A stretch of 64,000 nucleotides of DNA, taken from positions 124,001 through 188,000 of the forward strand of contig NZ_JAKRYL010000007.1 in the NCBI RefSeq assembly GCF_023555415.1, read 5' to 3'. Positions 28,112-39,660 of the stretch are shown piece by piece. The number at the start of each line of letters is the position of its first letter. The stretch's first letter is position 1. The translations under genes and the position numbers were made by a program. Below the pieces are notes generated by a model. It was given only the letters and a program-made list of their open reading frames with translations. It was not told the origin of the DNA and did not search any database. The DNA comes from Halalkalibacter alkaliphilus (GTDB taxonomy: Bacteria > Bacillota > Bacilli > Bacillales > Bacillaceae_D).

Positions 28112-28202
28112 GGTTGCGATGGCTTCACTCGCCGTGCGCCTGTTAGGAGAAACCCACTCCTAACAGGCTTAAAACATTACGGCGGCTCCGCTCATCGCTT
28201 CG
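28112..28202. repeat. Dispersed stem-loop repeat, copy 2
   Basis: Block GCGATGGCTTCACTCGCCGT-GCGCC, a perfect 11-bp inner hairpin (CCTGTTAGGAG/CTCCTAACAGG, 28139-28167), then ACGGCGGCTCCGCTCATCGC and TTCG. The outer blocks match copy 1 (5974) and the reverse complement of 48549-48651, while the inner stem sequence is different. Confidence 0.75.
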
Positions 28203-28244
28203 AGTTTATTAAAAAAGGGAAAAGCGCCCTTTTTTAATAAACTC
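28202..28244 (-). terminator. Terminator of the era operon
   Basis: A perfect 18-bp palindrome, GAGTTTATTAAAAAAGGG pairing with its complement, directly follows the era stop codon. A T-rich arm supports termination; the repeat copy starts at its far edge. Confidence 0.7.
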
Positions 28245-28245
28245 T

Positions 28246-30284
<2,039 letters not shown>

Positions 30285-30311
30285 AGTAGAGGGTACTCCT
30301 CTCAACCAGTT

Positions 30312-30698
30312 CTAGAACAATTTAAGTATAGCCGGGATAAAAAGAATACACCCAATTGCTACTGCAAATAAACAATAGATGAAGACAGCAGCGGCCGCTA
30401 TATCCTTTGCCCGTTTTGCTAATGGATGATATTCTTCCGTTACAAGATCAACTGTACGTTCGATGGCTGTATTCATTATTTCTAGAGCAAACATACTAGC
30501 TATTACTAACAGCAATACTACCCAATGCCCTAATGGAAATCGCAATAAAAATGCAGCAAATATAGTTACAACTGCTACTAACAAGTGAATCTGCATGTTT
30601 TGTTCATGTTTCAGAACATATTTAAACCCCTGCGAAGCATAAAAAAATGACCTGAGTAATCTTCTGAATCCTCTTTTGTTTCTATCGTGTAAGCCCAT
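30312..30698 (-). CDS. dgkA: Undecaprenol kinase / diacylglycerol kinase family
   Basis: 128 residues; small trimeric membrane kinase with three transmembrane helices. In Bacillus the enzyme (DgkA) phosphorylates undecaprenol for cell-wall lipid recycling. Visible features are FFYASQGFKYVLKHEQNMQI at the N-terminus, with the conserved Glu, and ALEIMNTAIERTVDLVTEEY, the catalytic motif, followed by AKRAKDIAAAAVFI. Its start overlaps the end of ybeY by 17 bases, the classic Firmicute arrangement ybeY-dgkA-cdd-era. Length and motifs are complete. Confidence 0.94.
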   Translation of the reverse strand: MGLHDRNKRGFRRLLRSFFYASQGFKYVLKHEQNMQIHLLVAVVTIFAAFLLRFPLGHWVVLLLVIASMFALEIMNTAIERTVDLVTEEYHPLAKRAKDIAAAAVFIYCLFAVAIGCILFIPAILKLF

Positions 30699-31155
30699 AA
30701 GCAGTTAAAATGTCCTCTTGCCTTGAGAACATTTCCTTCTCATCGGCATCTGTCATATGGTCATAGCCAAGTAAGTGGAGCATACCATGAACAGTTAAGA
30801 AGCCTAGTTCCCGCTCAAACGAGTGGCCGTATTCCTCTGCTTGCCTTTGAATGTGAACAAAGGAAATAATAATATCGCCAAGGATATTAGGCATATCTTC
30901 TGCATAAACAACCTCAGGTTCATCTTCATCTTGTTCATTTAATGCAAAAGAAATAACATCTGTTGGTTGGTCTTTATCTCGATATTCTCTATTAATTTCT
31001 TGAATACGTTTTTCATCTACTATTGTCACCGAGACTTCAATTTCACCTTTTAATCCTTCTACTTCTGCCGTTTTCAAAATTACAGACTCAATCAGTTCAT
31101 GCTGATCTTTTGTAATACTGTTCGTCTCGTCATTAAAATCAACAGTTATGTTCAT
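30682..31155 (-). CDS. ybeY: Endoribonuclease YbeY
   Basis: 157 residues; zinc-dependent RNase involved in 16S rRNA 3' end maturation and ribosome quality control. The metal-binding signature HGMLHLLGYDH is near residue 123, with the RDKDQPTDVISFAL block before it. The start overlaps the pgpH stop by four bases and the stop overlaps dgkA. It is thus in the middle of a densely packed run from phoH to era. Confidence 0.95.
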   Translation of the reverse strand: MNITVDFNDETNSITKDQHELIESVILKTAEVEGLKGEIEVSVTIVDEKRIQEINREYRDKDQPTDVISFALNEQDEDEPEVVYAEDMPNILGDIIISFVHIQRQAEEYGHSFERELGFLTVHGMLHLLGYDHMTDADEKEMFSRQEDILTAYGLTR

Positions 31156-33326
31156 CCTTTTTCTCCCTTTCCTTTTACATCTTCCGGGTATTCGATGCGT
31201 TGATGAAACGTTCCTTTTAATGTTTCAAGGATCGAAACAGCTATTTGATCAAGTTCTTTTAACGTTAAATCAGATTCATCAAATTGACCATCTTCTAATT
31301 TATCTTGAATTATTTTTCGAACGAGCGCTTCAATTTTATCTGGTGTTGGCTTTTGTATCGTTCGCACCGCAGCTTCTACGCTATCTGCAATTCCAACAAT
31401 AGCTGAGACTTTTGTTTGTGCCTTTGGACCAGGATAGCGAAATTGCGACTCTGGAATCGGTTGGTCAGCATCCTTGTTTGCTTTATGATAAAAATACTTT
31501 AGCAGAGTCGTACCATGATGTTGCTCGGCAATATCAATGATCTCTTTAGGCATCTTATACTCACGCAACAGATCTGCTCCATCATAAGGATGTGCGATAA
31601 TAATAGTTCTACTTAATTGCGGAGAAATCTTATCATGCGGATTTTCCATTCTCATTTGATTTTCAATGAAAAAGTGTGGTCGCTTTGTTTTTCCTAAGTC
31701 GTGATAGTAAGAACCAACTCGAGCGAGTAACCCATTTTCACCAATTGATTCACAGGCTGCTTCAGCTAAGTTCCCGACAACTACACTATGATGGTAAGTT
31801 CCCGGTGCTTCAACTAATATTTTGCGCAATAAAGGATGGTTAGGGCTTGAAAGTTCGATTAATCTAGATGTCGATAATATTCCAAAACCAGCCTCAAAAA
31901 ATGGCAATAAGCCGATTGTTAAAACCGCAGCTACAAAACCAGATAAAAAAGCAAACCCAACATGCATTCCAATTTCAAACCAACCACTTTGGACAGTTTT
32001 CATAAATAATAGAGCAATAACAGCAACGATATTAATAGCTGAAACAAATAATCCCGCTCTCAAAATTCTAGAAATCCGATTAGACTTATCTAAAAAATAA
32101 GCACCTGCAAATGAACTAAATAACATATAAAAACCATAAGTAAAGTTGAACGTTCCTACAGTTTCATTATTAAACATAATACTTCCAATAACGGCAAACA
32201 TTATACCTGAATATATCGCAAGGCGAGTATGAATGAGCAACGTAATAAGCATTGCTCCAAGCGTCACAGGTACAACAAATCCAATACCTTGAATTTCTAA
32301 TCCTTCTAACAGGCTAGTTATTTTCATTAAAGATACGGTTACAATAAATATTAACGTGTACATTAATAGATGGCTGTTATTTTTCTGTACTGACGTTTGC
32401 GCTTCATTTACATAATACGCTAACATACCCGTAATAAGCAAAACGAGTAAAGCTAAGCCAATATATGGAAAAACGTTGAAAGACCCATCTAATAGCCCCA
32501 CAATACGAAGTTGTTCATAAATATCGTGATCAATCATTTCCCCTTCTTTTACAAGAAGTTGTCCTTCCCTAATTAGAACGGGCTCAACACTCTCAGCTGC
32601 CTCTTGTCTTATTTGTTCAGTTGCAGAAGCATCATATATGTAATTCGGAATGATAGCAAATTGGGCTACTTCAATCATTGCATCTAGAAGCCTGTTACTT
32701 ACAGTTGAAACTGCTATTTGGTTGCTCACTTCCTGTTTTGCATCAGCCAATTCTCGGATCGATATTCTCTCACTCATTACTTCATGCACAGCATTTGTTG
32801 TCGTCTCTTTTGCAATTTGCAACTGTGATTCTCCTGCATCTAAAAGTGCGATGAGAGTTTGATCCGTAATTCCATTGCTCCTCCTTAACGAAAGAACTTC
32901 TTTCATATATTCAATTTGCAACTCAATAAGCTCTTCTTCACCTAAAGGCTCTTCTTCTAAATCACGGTTGGGAACAAGTTCTTCTTCCATATTTTTTGCT
33001 TTATTAACAACATCAAAGATATCATCTACTTTCTTCACTTGATGTTGAGCATACTCTCGTTTCAAATCATAAACAGGTCCAATCTCATCAACAGCCGCAC
33101 TCCGCCGTTCCTCTGTAGCTGTTCTATGCTCGATTGTTATAGGTGAACGGATATCTTTGTCTGCTATTTGAGAAAGACGAATATCTAATGTTTCCGGAAT
33201 AACATTTCCTAACAGTAATATATAAAGAATAAATCCAATCGAACAAAAAAGGATTGCGCGTATGTATTGATGTTCTCGAAGTCTTTTCCACCACTTTTGT
33301 TGATCAATGGTTGACCTTCTCTTCAA
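31152..33326 (-). CDS. pgpH: 7TM-HD c-di-AMP phosphodiesterase
   Basis: About 724 residues (B. subtilis YqfF/PgpH). One N-terminal helix precedes a 7TMR-HD extracellular domain (roughly 40-270), then seven transmembrane segments (about 285-480), then a cytoplasmic HD domain with PGTYHHSVVVGNLAEAA, YYHDLGKTKRPHFF and IIIAHPYDGADLLREY. The HD domain hydrolyses cyclic di-AMP to pApA and so controls potassium and osmotic balance. The start is probably TTG at 33326, five bases after GAGGTGAT. A longer frame to 33368 lacks a site. Confidence 0.93.
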   Translation of the reverse strand: MKRRSTIDQQKWWKRLREHQYIRAILFCSIGFILYILLLGNVIPETLDIRLSQIADKDIRSPITIEHRTATEERRSAAVDEIGPVYDLKREYAQHQVKKVDDIFDVVNKAKNMEEELVPNRDLEEEPLGEEELIELQIEYMKEVLSLRRSNGITDQTLIALLDAGESQLQIAKETTTNAVHEVMSERISIRELADAKQEVSNQIAVSTVSNRLLDAMIEVAQFAIIPNYIYDASATEQIRQEAAESVEPVLIREGQLLVKEGEMIDHDIYEQLRIVGLLDGSFNVFPYIGLALLVLLITGMLAYYVNEAQTSVQKNNSHLLMYTLIFIVTVSLMKITSLLEGLEIQGIGFVVPVTLGAMLITLLIHTRLAIYSGIMFAVIGSIMFNNETVGTFNFTYGFYMLFSSFAGAYFLDKSNRISRILRAGLFVSAINIVAVIALLFMKTVQSGWFEIGMHVGFAFLSGFVAAVLTIGLLPFFEAGFGILSTSRLIELSSPNHPLLRKILVEAPGTYHHSVVVGNLAEAACESIGENGLLARVGSYYHDLGKTKRPHFFIENQMRMENPHDKISPQLSRTIIIAHPYDGADLLREYKMPKEIIDIAEQHHGTTLLKYFYHKANKDADQPIPESQFRYPGPKAQTKVSAIVGIADSVEAAVRTIQKPTPDKIEALVRKIIQDKLEDGQFDESDLTLKELDQIAVSILETLKGTFHQRIEYPEDVKGKGEKG

Positions 33327-33371
33327 GCAAATCACCTCATTTCTTCCTTTTATACCTTTTCTTCTCAAAAG

Positions 33372-33402
33372 GGAAGACCCTCTTTCATTAAGAGGGTCTT
33401 CC
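33372..33402 (-). terminator. Terminator or attenuator between phoH and pgpH
   Basis: A perfect 13-bp stem GGAAGACCCTCTT/AAGAGGGTCTTCC followed on the minus strand by CTTTT. It divides the yqfC-yqfD-phoH group from pgpH and downstream genes. Confidence 0.75.
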
Positions 33403-33443
33403 TATTAACGCCTCCTAAGGCAAGGCTTTTACATAATCCATTC

Positions 33444-34430
33444 CTATGTTCTTTCGATGAATTCTCTTTCATCAGCATCTTGTTTTTCATAGGCCTGTAA
33501 AATTTGCTGTACTAATGTGTGACGAACAACATCAGACTGTTGCAAATAAATAAATGCTATGTCTTTTACTTTGTCCAAAATTTCAATAGCAACTTTCAAA
33601 CCAGATTTTTTGCCGCGCGGCAAATCAATCTGCGTTAGATCTCCATTGATCACCATTTTTGATCCAAATCCTAATCTGGTTATAAACATTTTCATTTGTT
33701 CTCGAGTTGTATTTTGGGCTTCATCTAAAATGACAAAAGCGTCATCAAGTGTACGCCCACGCATATAAGCTAAAGGCGCTACTTCAATCGTACCTCTTTC
33801 CATCAACCTTGCCGTTTGTTCCATGCCTAAAACATCATGAAGAGCATCATAAAGAGGACGTAAGTATGGATCTACTTTCTCCTTAAGATCTCCAGGCAAA
33901 AAGCCCAAACTTTCTCCCGCTTCTACAGCTGGTCGCGTTAAAACAATTCGTTTTACATGACCTTCTTTTAAAGCCGTAACTGCCATGACAACAGCTAGAT
34001 ACGTTTTGCCCGTACCAGCAGGACCAATTCCAAAAACCATGTCCTTTTTCTTTAAGGCAGAAACGTAATGGCGTTGACCAAGAGTCTTCGCAATAATTGG
34101 TTTTCCTTTAACATTCGTTGCAACTTTTTCATCATAAAGCTCAAGAAGCTCATCTAGACGATTATTTTCAGCTAATTGAGCAGCATATACGACATCTCTC
34201 TCAGAAATAGATATCCCTTTTCGGATTAATTGTATTAAAGTAGCAATGATTTTGCGAACAATTTCAATCTTCTCAGCATCTCCAGTAACAAGCACTGCCT
34301 CACCACGAGTAACGAGCGTCACATCAAGATGTTCTTCTATTCGCTTCAGATGTCTGTCATGAGGGCCAATAAGTGCCTGTGTCTCATTGGCATTCTTGAC
34401 TTCTAACTGTATTGTTTTCGTTTCTGACAA
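33444..34430 (-). CDS. phoH: PhoH-like ATPase
   Basis: About 328 residues. After an N-terminal KH-like segment (ALIGPHDRHLKRIEEHLDVTL) comes the PhoH P-loop domain with GPAGTGKTYLAVVMA (Walker A), RPAVEAGESLGFLPGDLKEK, FVILDEAQNTT (Walker B) and GDLTQIDLPRGKKSGL. PhoH proteins are ATPases thought to act on RNA, possibly with YbeY, whose gene is near. TTG at 34430 is favoured; the TTG at 34439 is too close to the AAGGAG site. The start overlaps or abuts the yqfD stop, so expression may be coupled. Confidence 0.92.
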   Translation of the reverse strand: MSETKTIQLEVKNANETQALIGPHDRHLKRIEEHLDVTLVTRGEAVLVTGDAEKIEIVRKIIATLIQLIRKGISISERDVVYAAQLAENNRLDELLELYDEKVATNVKGKPIIAKTLGQRHYVSALKKKDMVFGIGPAGTGKTYLAVVMAVTALKEGHVKRIVLTRPAVEAGESLGFLPGDLKEKVDPYLRPLYDALHDVLGMEQTARLMERGTIEVAPLAYMRGRTLDDAFVILDEAQNTTREQMKMFITRLGFGSKMVINGDLTQIDLPRGKKSGLKVAIEILDKVKDIAFIYLQQSDVVRHTLVQQILQAYEKQDADEREFIERT

Positions 34431-34435
34431 TAGAC

Positions 34436-35635
34436 TCAATCTCCTTGAATAATCGGTTGCTCCGATGTAATATCTTCTATTACTTGGTAATGTATCCGTA
34501 AGTTTACTTTACCATTCTCAACAGTTTCGTGCAAAACTTTTTCTCCAATTATTTCCGCATCCTTTGGTAAATCCTTCGATAAATCAACACGGGCACGTTC
34601 CCTTGCTGCGCGAACCGCCTCTTCCTTTGTATACGTACGTTCAAATTGATCGGTTTCCAGAAAATCAGAACGTTTATAAGTTAATGGCAGTGACCAATTA
34701 ATAAATCTAAAAGGTCTTTCGTGAATGGACTCTGTAAATTCTTCAAATTCAACTTTACCATAGCCCCATATTGGGATATCAAGCCCATAAATTGAGAGGT
34801 AATGTTTTGATTTTTTCTCCCCTGTTAACGTTGTAAATAAGGTATCTAACGGGATAGTTACGTCGGACTTGTACCAAATTTCACCAAATACAACAGCCTG
34901 AGCTGGAACCAACTCTTTTTCTTCATCTTCAGCATCTTTTTTTCCTATATACCCAGAAACAAGGAGATCTCCTTCTCTAACGAAATCATTAGGCTTGACC
35001 ATAGCCTGACCATGTTCAACAAAGATTTTACGTATGATTGCTTTCTTCGTTGCCACTAAATGTCTAGGACTGTAGCGGTCCGCTTCTTCAGGAAGTTGTT
35101 GTTCAACTACTTCAAACTCAAAGGTCGTCCCTTTTTGTCTAACACCAACCCAGGTGGCCCCTTGAACTAACTCAGTGACATCTCTTTGAATAAGTTCAAC
35201 ACTTGGAAGAGAAAACTGAAATGCTCCACGTTTTATCCCCATTTCAGTTACTACTTGTCTTAATTCATGCTCTACTTGCGGTGAAGCTCCCTTAATTTCA
35301 ACTCCCCAAACCATATTTGAAAGTACGAACATAATAGCCAAGAACCCTACAAGACCAGCAACAAACCCTGAGCGCGCCATAATTCGCCTTATTAAAAAAG
35401 GAAATCCACTCCGTTGAATAAATGACACTTTACAATTGGTCATTCGCAAGAGAGGACGAATCCTCTTTGCATCCTCTACATCCATATAGCAAACAATTCG
35501 ATTGTCGCCAATTTTTTTGATTTGCCATATCGAGATGTCTTCCTCAATACAACGGTTAAGAAACCTTTCTGGATAATCACCATCTATCCTTACCCGCACA
35601 TAGCCATGTAAATGGTTAGTCCAATTATTCTTCAT
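34436..35635 (-). CDS. yqfD: Sporulation protein YqfD
   Basis: 399 residues. A soluble N-terminal domain (about 1-85, HLHGYVRVRIDGDYPERFLN) precedes one transmembrane helix (SGFVAGLVGFLAIMFVLSNM, near residue 90), then a large domain on the far side of the membrane with POTRA-like start (VWGVEIKGASPQVEHELRQV). YqfD is a sigma-E controlled protein needed for efficient sporulation in B. subtilis; its role in the mother cell is not biochemically resolved. It follows yqfC by 44 bases in the same order as B. subtilis. Length is as expected. Confidence 0.92.
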   Translation of the reverse strand: MKNNWTNHLHGYVRVRIDGDYPERFLNRCIEEDISIWQIKKIGDNRIVCYMDVEDAKRIRPLLRMTNCKVSFIQRSGFPFLIRRIMARSGFVAGLVGFLAIMFVLSNMVWGVEIKGASPQVEHELRQVVTEMGIKRGAFQFSLPSVELIQRDVTELVQGATWVGVRQKGTTFEFEVVEQQLPEEADRYSPRHLVATKKAIIRKIFVEHGQAMVKPNDFVREGDLLVSGYIGKKDAEDEEKELVPAQAVVFGEIWYKSDVTIPLDTLFTTLTGEKKSKHYLSIYGLDIPIWGYGKVEFEEFTESIHERPFRFINWSLPLTYKRSDFLETDQFERTYTKEEAVRAARERARVDLSKDLPKDAEIIGEKVLHETVENGKVNLRIHYQVIEDITSEQPIIQGD

Positions 35636-35679
35636 TGTTGTTTTTCCCCCTTTAAAACATACGTATACGTAGCTACTTG

Positions 35680-35970
35680 CTATGTACGTGAATCATCTAT
35701 ATATAGAACTTGATCAATGCGCCCTTCAAGTAGCAACTCTTCTGGCAATATCGTTTTAATGACAAAGTTGTCACCCTTTATGAGTAATTGCCCCTGCTTT
35801 AGTAACAGCCGGAGCTCTTGATTGGAGAATCTTAATACACCGCGATGATTTTCAATGTATATATGCAATTGGCCGATCATTGTGATTCGCGGCAGGTCCA
35901 TCATGACATCTGCAGGTAATTGCAGTTGTTTAGTCATCCAGTTCTTCATTTGCTGTCTCATTTTTTTCAT
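35680..35970 (-). CDS. yqfC: Sporulation protein YqfC
   Basis: 96 residues, YabP/YqfC family. Features are the basic N-terminus and the block LPRITMIGQLHIYIENHRGV, then FSNQELRLLLKQGQLLIKG, typical of this family of sporulation proteins made in the mother cell. The related YabP is required for spore formation. ATG at 35970 has GAGGGGG seven bases upstream. A candidate sigma-E promoter lies immediately ahead, which agrees with the sigma-E control known for B. subtilis yqfC. First gene of yqfC-yqfD-phoH. Confidence 0.92.
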   Translation of the reverse strand: MKKMRQQMKNWMTKQLQLPADVMMDLPRITMIGQLHIYIENHRGVLRFSNQELRLLLKQGQLLIKGDNFVIKTILPEELLLEGRIDQVLYIDDSRT

Positions 35971-35992
35971 AAGTGAACCCCCTCTCCTCTAA

Positions 35993-36022
35993 TCTTTATG
36001 ATCAATAATCAGTTGATATCAC
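35993..36022 (-). promoter_or_regulatory. Candidate sigma-E promoter of yqfC-yqfD
   Basis: Minus strand GTGATATC (36015-36022), a 14-base spacer, then CATAAAGA (35993-36000). This resembles the sigma-E consensus (-35 with ATA, -10 CATAnAnT) at the correct spacing and lies 22 bases upstream of the yqfC start. Confidence 0.4.
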
Positions 36023-36041
36023 AATGAATCGATGCCAAAAC

Positions 36042-36075
36042 AAAAAAAAGAAGCAGTGCCTATTTGGCACTACTT
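36042..36075 (-). terminator. Terminator of the nfeD-floA-yqfB operon
   Basis: Minus strand GAAGTAGTGCC pairs with GGCACTGCTTC and runs into eight T. It overlaps the stop of yqfB. Confidence 0.88.
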
Positions 36076-36606
36076 CATATAGCGTCTTCCAGAAAATGTA
36101 TTATGAGGCTGACGTGCTCTCGGACGACCAAGCACTTCCGACCACACAACTGCTTTCATAGCTTCTTTATTCGATAGACGATTTAACCCAAGATCCAAAC
36201 CATCACTATGATGAGTTACTTCTGTTTCACTTCTTACTTCACGGTCTCTTTGAGATGCTTTTTCTCTTTTTTGACGTAATTCATCGTACCGATTTTGAAT
36301 CTCTTGCTGTAATTGCTCTCTTTCAGAAGGGACAGTCACTTGGCCTTGTTCCACTTTAGGTTCTTGGCGATTTCGGCCTCGCTCAGGATCCATGTCTTCT
36401 TGCTTGAATATCTCACGCCAATCAACTTTCTCTTCTGTTGGTTGTTGCGGAGGTTTCTGTCTTTGCCCCGTTCCACGATTATCTTGTTGCTGTTGTCCAG
36501 CCCCAGTCATTCGACCTAGCATACTAATGAGACCACCGACAATAACAGCTACAAAAATAAAATTCTGAGCAATAAACTCAAGTAAACTTTCTAAAGGCAC
36601 ATTCAT
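36070..36606 (-). CDS. yqfB: YqfB-like protein downstream of floA
   Basis: 178 residues. One hydrophobic N-terminal segment (FIFVAVIVGGLISMLGRM, residues 17-34) anchors a polar tail rich in Gln, Arg and Glu (GQQQQDNRGTGQRQKPPQQP) with a probable coiled coil (REQLQQEIQNRYDELRQKRE). The C-terminal block (LSNKEAMKAVVWSEVLGRPR) looks conserved. It fills the position of yqfB in the B. subtilis yqeZ-yqfA-yqfB operon, which defends against cell-envelope stress. Function unknown. The terminator overlaps its stop codon. Confidence 0.7.
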   Translation of the reverse strand: MNVPLESLLEFIAQNFIFVAVIVGGLISMLGRMTGAGQQQQDNRGTGQRQKPPQQPTEEKVDWREIFKQEDMDPERGRNRQEPKVEQGQVTVPSEREQLQQEIQNRYDELRQKREKASQRDREVRSETEVTHHSDGLDLGLNRLSNKEAMKAVVWSEVLGRPRARQPHNTFSGRRYMK

Positions 36607-36639
36607 CTCCTCCTTTCATTTTTAGGGGAGGATTCATGA

Positions 36640-37641
36640 TTATTCACCCTTTGAATTAGTTGAATCACCATCAGTAGCTTTGCTGATCGAATCACGCATA
36701 TCTGTATCTGCCATCACATTCTGATAGTTCATATAATCCATAACACCCATGTTTCCTTGACGCAACGCCTCAGAAAGTGCCATCGGTACTTCAGCTTCAG
36801 CTTCAACAACCTTCGCACGCATTTCTTCAACTTTCGCTTTCATCTCTTGTTCTTTCGCTACTGCCATTGCACGACGTTCTTCCGCTTTCGCTTGAGCAAT
36901 CTTCTTATCTGCCTCAGCTTGGTCAGTCTGTAATTCAGCACCGATATTTTTGCCAATATCAATATCCGCAATATCAATAGACAGAATTTCAAAAGCTGTC
37001 CCGGCATCTAATCCTTTTGAAAGAACCGTTTGTGAAATCATATCTGGATTTTCTAATACTTTTTTATGATTTTCAGCCGAACCGATTGTTGATACAATCC
37101 CTTCACCAACACGGGCAATAACCGTATCTTCACCAGCACCCCCAACTAGACGGTCGATGTTCGCACGTACCGTAATACGAGCCTTAGCTTTTACTTCAAT
37201 TCCATCCATTGCCACACCTGCAATAAATGGTGTTTCAATTACTTTAGGGTTAACACTCATTTGTACAGCTTCAAGTACATCACGCCCAGCTAGATCAATT
37301 GCTGCTGCACGTTCAAAACTTAATTCAATATTCGCTCTTTGTGCTGCGATTAGTGCGTTAACAACTCGGTCAACATTACCTCCAGCAAGATAATGTCCCT
37401 CTAATTTTGAAGTACTTAAATCAAGCCCTGCTTTTACGGCTTTAATTAATGGGTTTACAACACGAGCAGGAATAACTCGACGTAACCTCATTCCAACCAA
37501 TTCAAAAATACCAATTCGAACTCCTGCCGCTAAGGCTGAAATCCACAGCATAACTGGTACAAAAGTAAATAATACCGCAAGCAAAATAAGCAATATCGCT
37601 AAACCAATTAACAATGTAATACTACCAGGATCTAATGCCAT
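36640..37641 (-). CDS. floA: Flotillin-like protein FloA
   Basis: 333 residues, standard FloA (YqfA) length. A hydrophobic hairpin at residues 8-45 ([20 protein letters not shown], then [14 protein letters not shown]) inserts into the inner leaflet. The SPFH/PHB-like domain follows ([55 protein letters not shown]). A coiled-coil Ala/Glu/Lys region ([19 protein letters not shown]) drives oligomerisation. FloA scaffolds membrane microdomains and affects sporulation, protein secretion and signalling. It is four bases from nfeD, its usual partner. Confidence 0.96.
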   Translation of the reverse strand: MALDPGSITLLIGLAILLILLAVLFTFVPVMLWISALAAGVRIGIFELVGMRLRRVIPARVVNPLIKAVKAGLDLSTSKLEGHYLAGGNVDRVVNALIAAQRANIELSFERAAAIDLAGRDVLEAVQMSVNPKVIETPFIAGVAMDGIEVKAKARITVRANIDRLVGGAGEDTVIARVGEGIVSTIGSAENHKKVLENPDMISQTVLSKGLDAGTAFEILSIDIADIDIGKNIGAELQTDQAEADKKIAQAKAEERRAMAVAKEQEMKAKVEEMRAKVVEAEAEVPMALSEALRQGNMGVMDYMNYQNVMADTDMRDSISKATDGDSTNSKGE

Positions 37642-37645
37642 TTTC

Positions 37646-39004
37646 TTATTCCTCCCTAAATTTGTTTTCTCTCACTTCACGAACGACAATTCGTGAACCA
37701 GCTGTATACACAACTTCAATTTTACTACCCTGTCCAATATATCCTCCCTCAGATACAACGTCAAGACGCTCTTTATCAAAAACGGCTGAACCTGAAGGTC
37801 GAAGCGGGGTCAAAGTTGTACCAGTTTGACCAATCAATTCTTCTCTTGTTTTATTCGTGATATACCCTTTTTCAGTACTAGTTGAATCCGTATGAATGAT
37901 TTTTTTCATCGGACCTCGATTGCCAAAATATTTAAAGATAAAAACCGTAGCGACAGCTGTAATCACAAGGGCTATTGCAATATAAATAAGCATTGAAGCC
38001 GTTGAGAATGACGCAAGTAGCATTCCCCCTATAACAGAGGCAATCCCTAGCAATCCAAAGATCCCAAAACCAGGTATAAAAATCTCAACCATAATAAGTA
38101 AGAAACCAATCACAAATAAAATCATCGATTCCCAACCAGCAAATCCCGCGAACATATGCCCAAAGAAAAAGAGCAGTAAAGCGGAGATGCCCATTATCCC
38201 AGGAACTCCAAAGCCAGGAGAATATAGTTCAAGAACTAACCCTAAGCTACCAATTGATAATAATATGGGGATGACAACCGGATGAGTAACAAAGCGAGCA
38301 ATCTGCTCAGAAAAGCTCACTTCCATATCTCGTTCTTCTACATTTCCTAATTCCAAATAGTCAAGAAGCTCCGCTCGATTAGACGCAATTGCTTCAGCAT
38401 ACCCTACTTGCAATGCTTGTTGAGCTGTAAGGGTTAAAAGCTCCCCTTCAGGCGCGCCTAATTCAGGCAGATCAATACGCTGATCAGCCATTGCAAGAGC
38501 ATACTGCGGATCTCGATCATTCAACTCAGCAGCACTACGCATCTCAGATAACCAATAAGATTGTGTCTTATCATCAGCCGCATTTCCAGCACCATCAATT
38601 ACAGCTGCTGAACCCATAGTTGCCCCTGGTGCCATAATAATTTGGTCAGTATTGAGTGCGATATATGCCCCTGCTGAAATCGCCTTGTTTTTAACAAACG
38701 TGATAATAGGGATATCACTTTCTTGAATTAAAAGCGCAATGTTTCCAGCAGCATCAACGGCTCCACCCGGTGTATCCATCTCTAATATAATATGAGTAGC
38801 ACCATCTTCTTTTGCCGTAGCAATAGACCTTGACATAAAAGCTTCTAGACCACGTTCAACTGTTTGCTCAACTGGAATATAATAAACTAAAGATTCATAA
38901 TCAGAGTCTTGATCACTATAAACTAGCGATTGAATTGGCATGAGCAAACAAGCTAAAAGAAGAAATGTGATTGAACAAATTAGACGTAAACGCCTTCTTT
39001 CCAT
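37646..39004 (-). CDS. yqeZ: NfeD-family membrane serine protease (YqeZ-like)
   Basis: 452 residues, long NfeD1b type. A signal peptide ([20 protein letters not shown]) leads to a ClpP-like serine protease domain with MDTPGGAV, the nucleophile region [13 protein letters not shown] and [10 protein letters not shown]. Four or five transmembrane helices follow (about 255-370), then a C-terminal OB-fold NfeD domain ([19 protein letters not shown]). NfeD proteins are functionally tied to the neighbouring flotillin. ATG at 39004 lies six bases after GGGAGGG. Induced by sigma-W in B. subtilis; no such promoter was identified here. Confidence 0.9.
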   Translation of the reverse strand: MERRRLRLICSITFLLLACLLMPIQSLVYSDQDSDYESLVYYIPVEQTVERGLEAFMSRSIATAKEDGATHIILEMDTPGGAVDAAGNIALLIQESDIPIITFVKNKAISAGAYIALNTDQIIMAPGATMGSAAVIDGAGNAADDKTQSYWLSEMRSAAELNDRDPQYALAMADQRIDLPELGAPEGELLTLTAQQALQVGYAEAIASNRAELLDYLELGNVEERDMEVSFSEQIARFVTHPVVIPILLSIGSLGLVLELYSPGFGVPGIMGISALLLFFFGHMFAGFAGWESMILFVIGFLLIMVEIFIPGFGIFGLLGIASVIGGMLLASFSTASMLIYIAIALVITAVATVFIFKYFGNRGPMKKIIHTDSTSTEKGYITNKTREELIGQTGTTLTPLRPSGSAVFDKERLDVVSEGGYIGQGSKIEVVYTAGSRIVVREVRENKFREE

Positions 39005-39156
39005 ATGTACCCTCCCTTCTATCGTCGCTCTAATCCTTCTACGAATATAACCTAAAAATGGTTTCAACTTTTTCAACCATTTTTATATAATATTCGCTTT
39101 CAATTCACTTATCATTCTATCATGAAATTAAATTCCAGCTCTAGTAAAAGCAAAAA

Positions 39157-39187
39157 ACGTCTCACCTCTAACCAGAGATGAGACGTT
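39157..39187 (-). terminator. Terminator of rpsU-yqeY
   Basis: Minus strand AACGTCTCATCTCT pairs with AGGTGAGACGTT and is followed by a T run (TTTTTTGC). It separates rpsU-yqeY from the floA operon. Confidence 0.88.
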
Positions 39188-39194
39188 TGTGTCA

Positions 39195-39638
39195 TTATGA
39201 TAAATGTTGTTGCACAAGACGATTCACAAGACCACCATCAGCTTTTCCTTTAACCTTAGGCATGATTGCTCCCATGACCTTACCCATGTCTCCTTTGGTT
39301 GACGCCCCTACTTGTGTTATTGTTTCTTGAACAATTTGAGAGACCTCTTCTTCAGAAAGCTGTTCTGGCATATAGTCTTCAAGTACAGTGATTTCATCAC
39401 GTAGCTTGGAAGCTAAATCTTCACGGTTAGCTTTTTCAAACTCATGGAGGGAATCCTTGCGTTGTTTCAGTTCGCGATTAAGCACCGTAAGGCTATCATC
39501 GTCCGTCAACTCACGTCCGAGCTTATACTTCTCGTTTTGCAACGATGACTTTACCATACGGATGACAGAGAGTCTATCCTTTTCCTTGTTCTTCATCGCA
39601 TTCTTCATGTCTTGATTTAACCGTTCAAGAAGATTCAA
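39195..39638 (-). CDS. yqeY: GatB/YqeY-domain protein
   Basis: 147 residues. The YqeY family has a helical N-terminal domain ([20 protein letters not shown], then [15 protein letters not shown]) and a C-terminal domain homologous to the tRNA-binding tail of GatB ([20 protein letters not shown]). A role in amidotransferase-type reactions or tRNA contact is proposed for the family but unproven. TTG at 39638 is preferred, nine bases after AGAGG; a GTG at 39647 abuts that site. It follows rpsU by 22 bases and shares its promoter and terminator. Confidence 0.9.
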   Translation of the reverse strand: MNLLERLNQDMKNAMKNKEKDRLSVIRMVKSSLQNEKYKLGRELTDDDSLTVLNRELKQRKDSLHEFEKANREDLASKLRDEITVLEDYMPEQLSEEEVSQIVQETITQVGASTKGDMGKVMGAIMPKVKGKADGGLVNRLVQQHLS

Positions 39639-39660
39639 TGAAAGCACCCTCTCACTTCAA

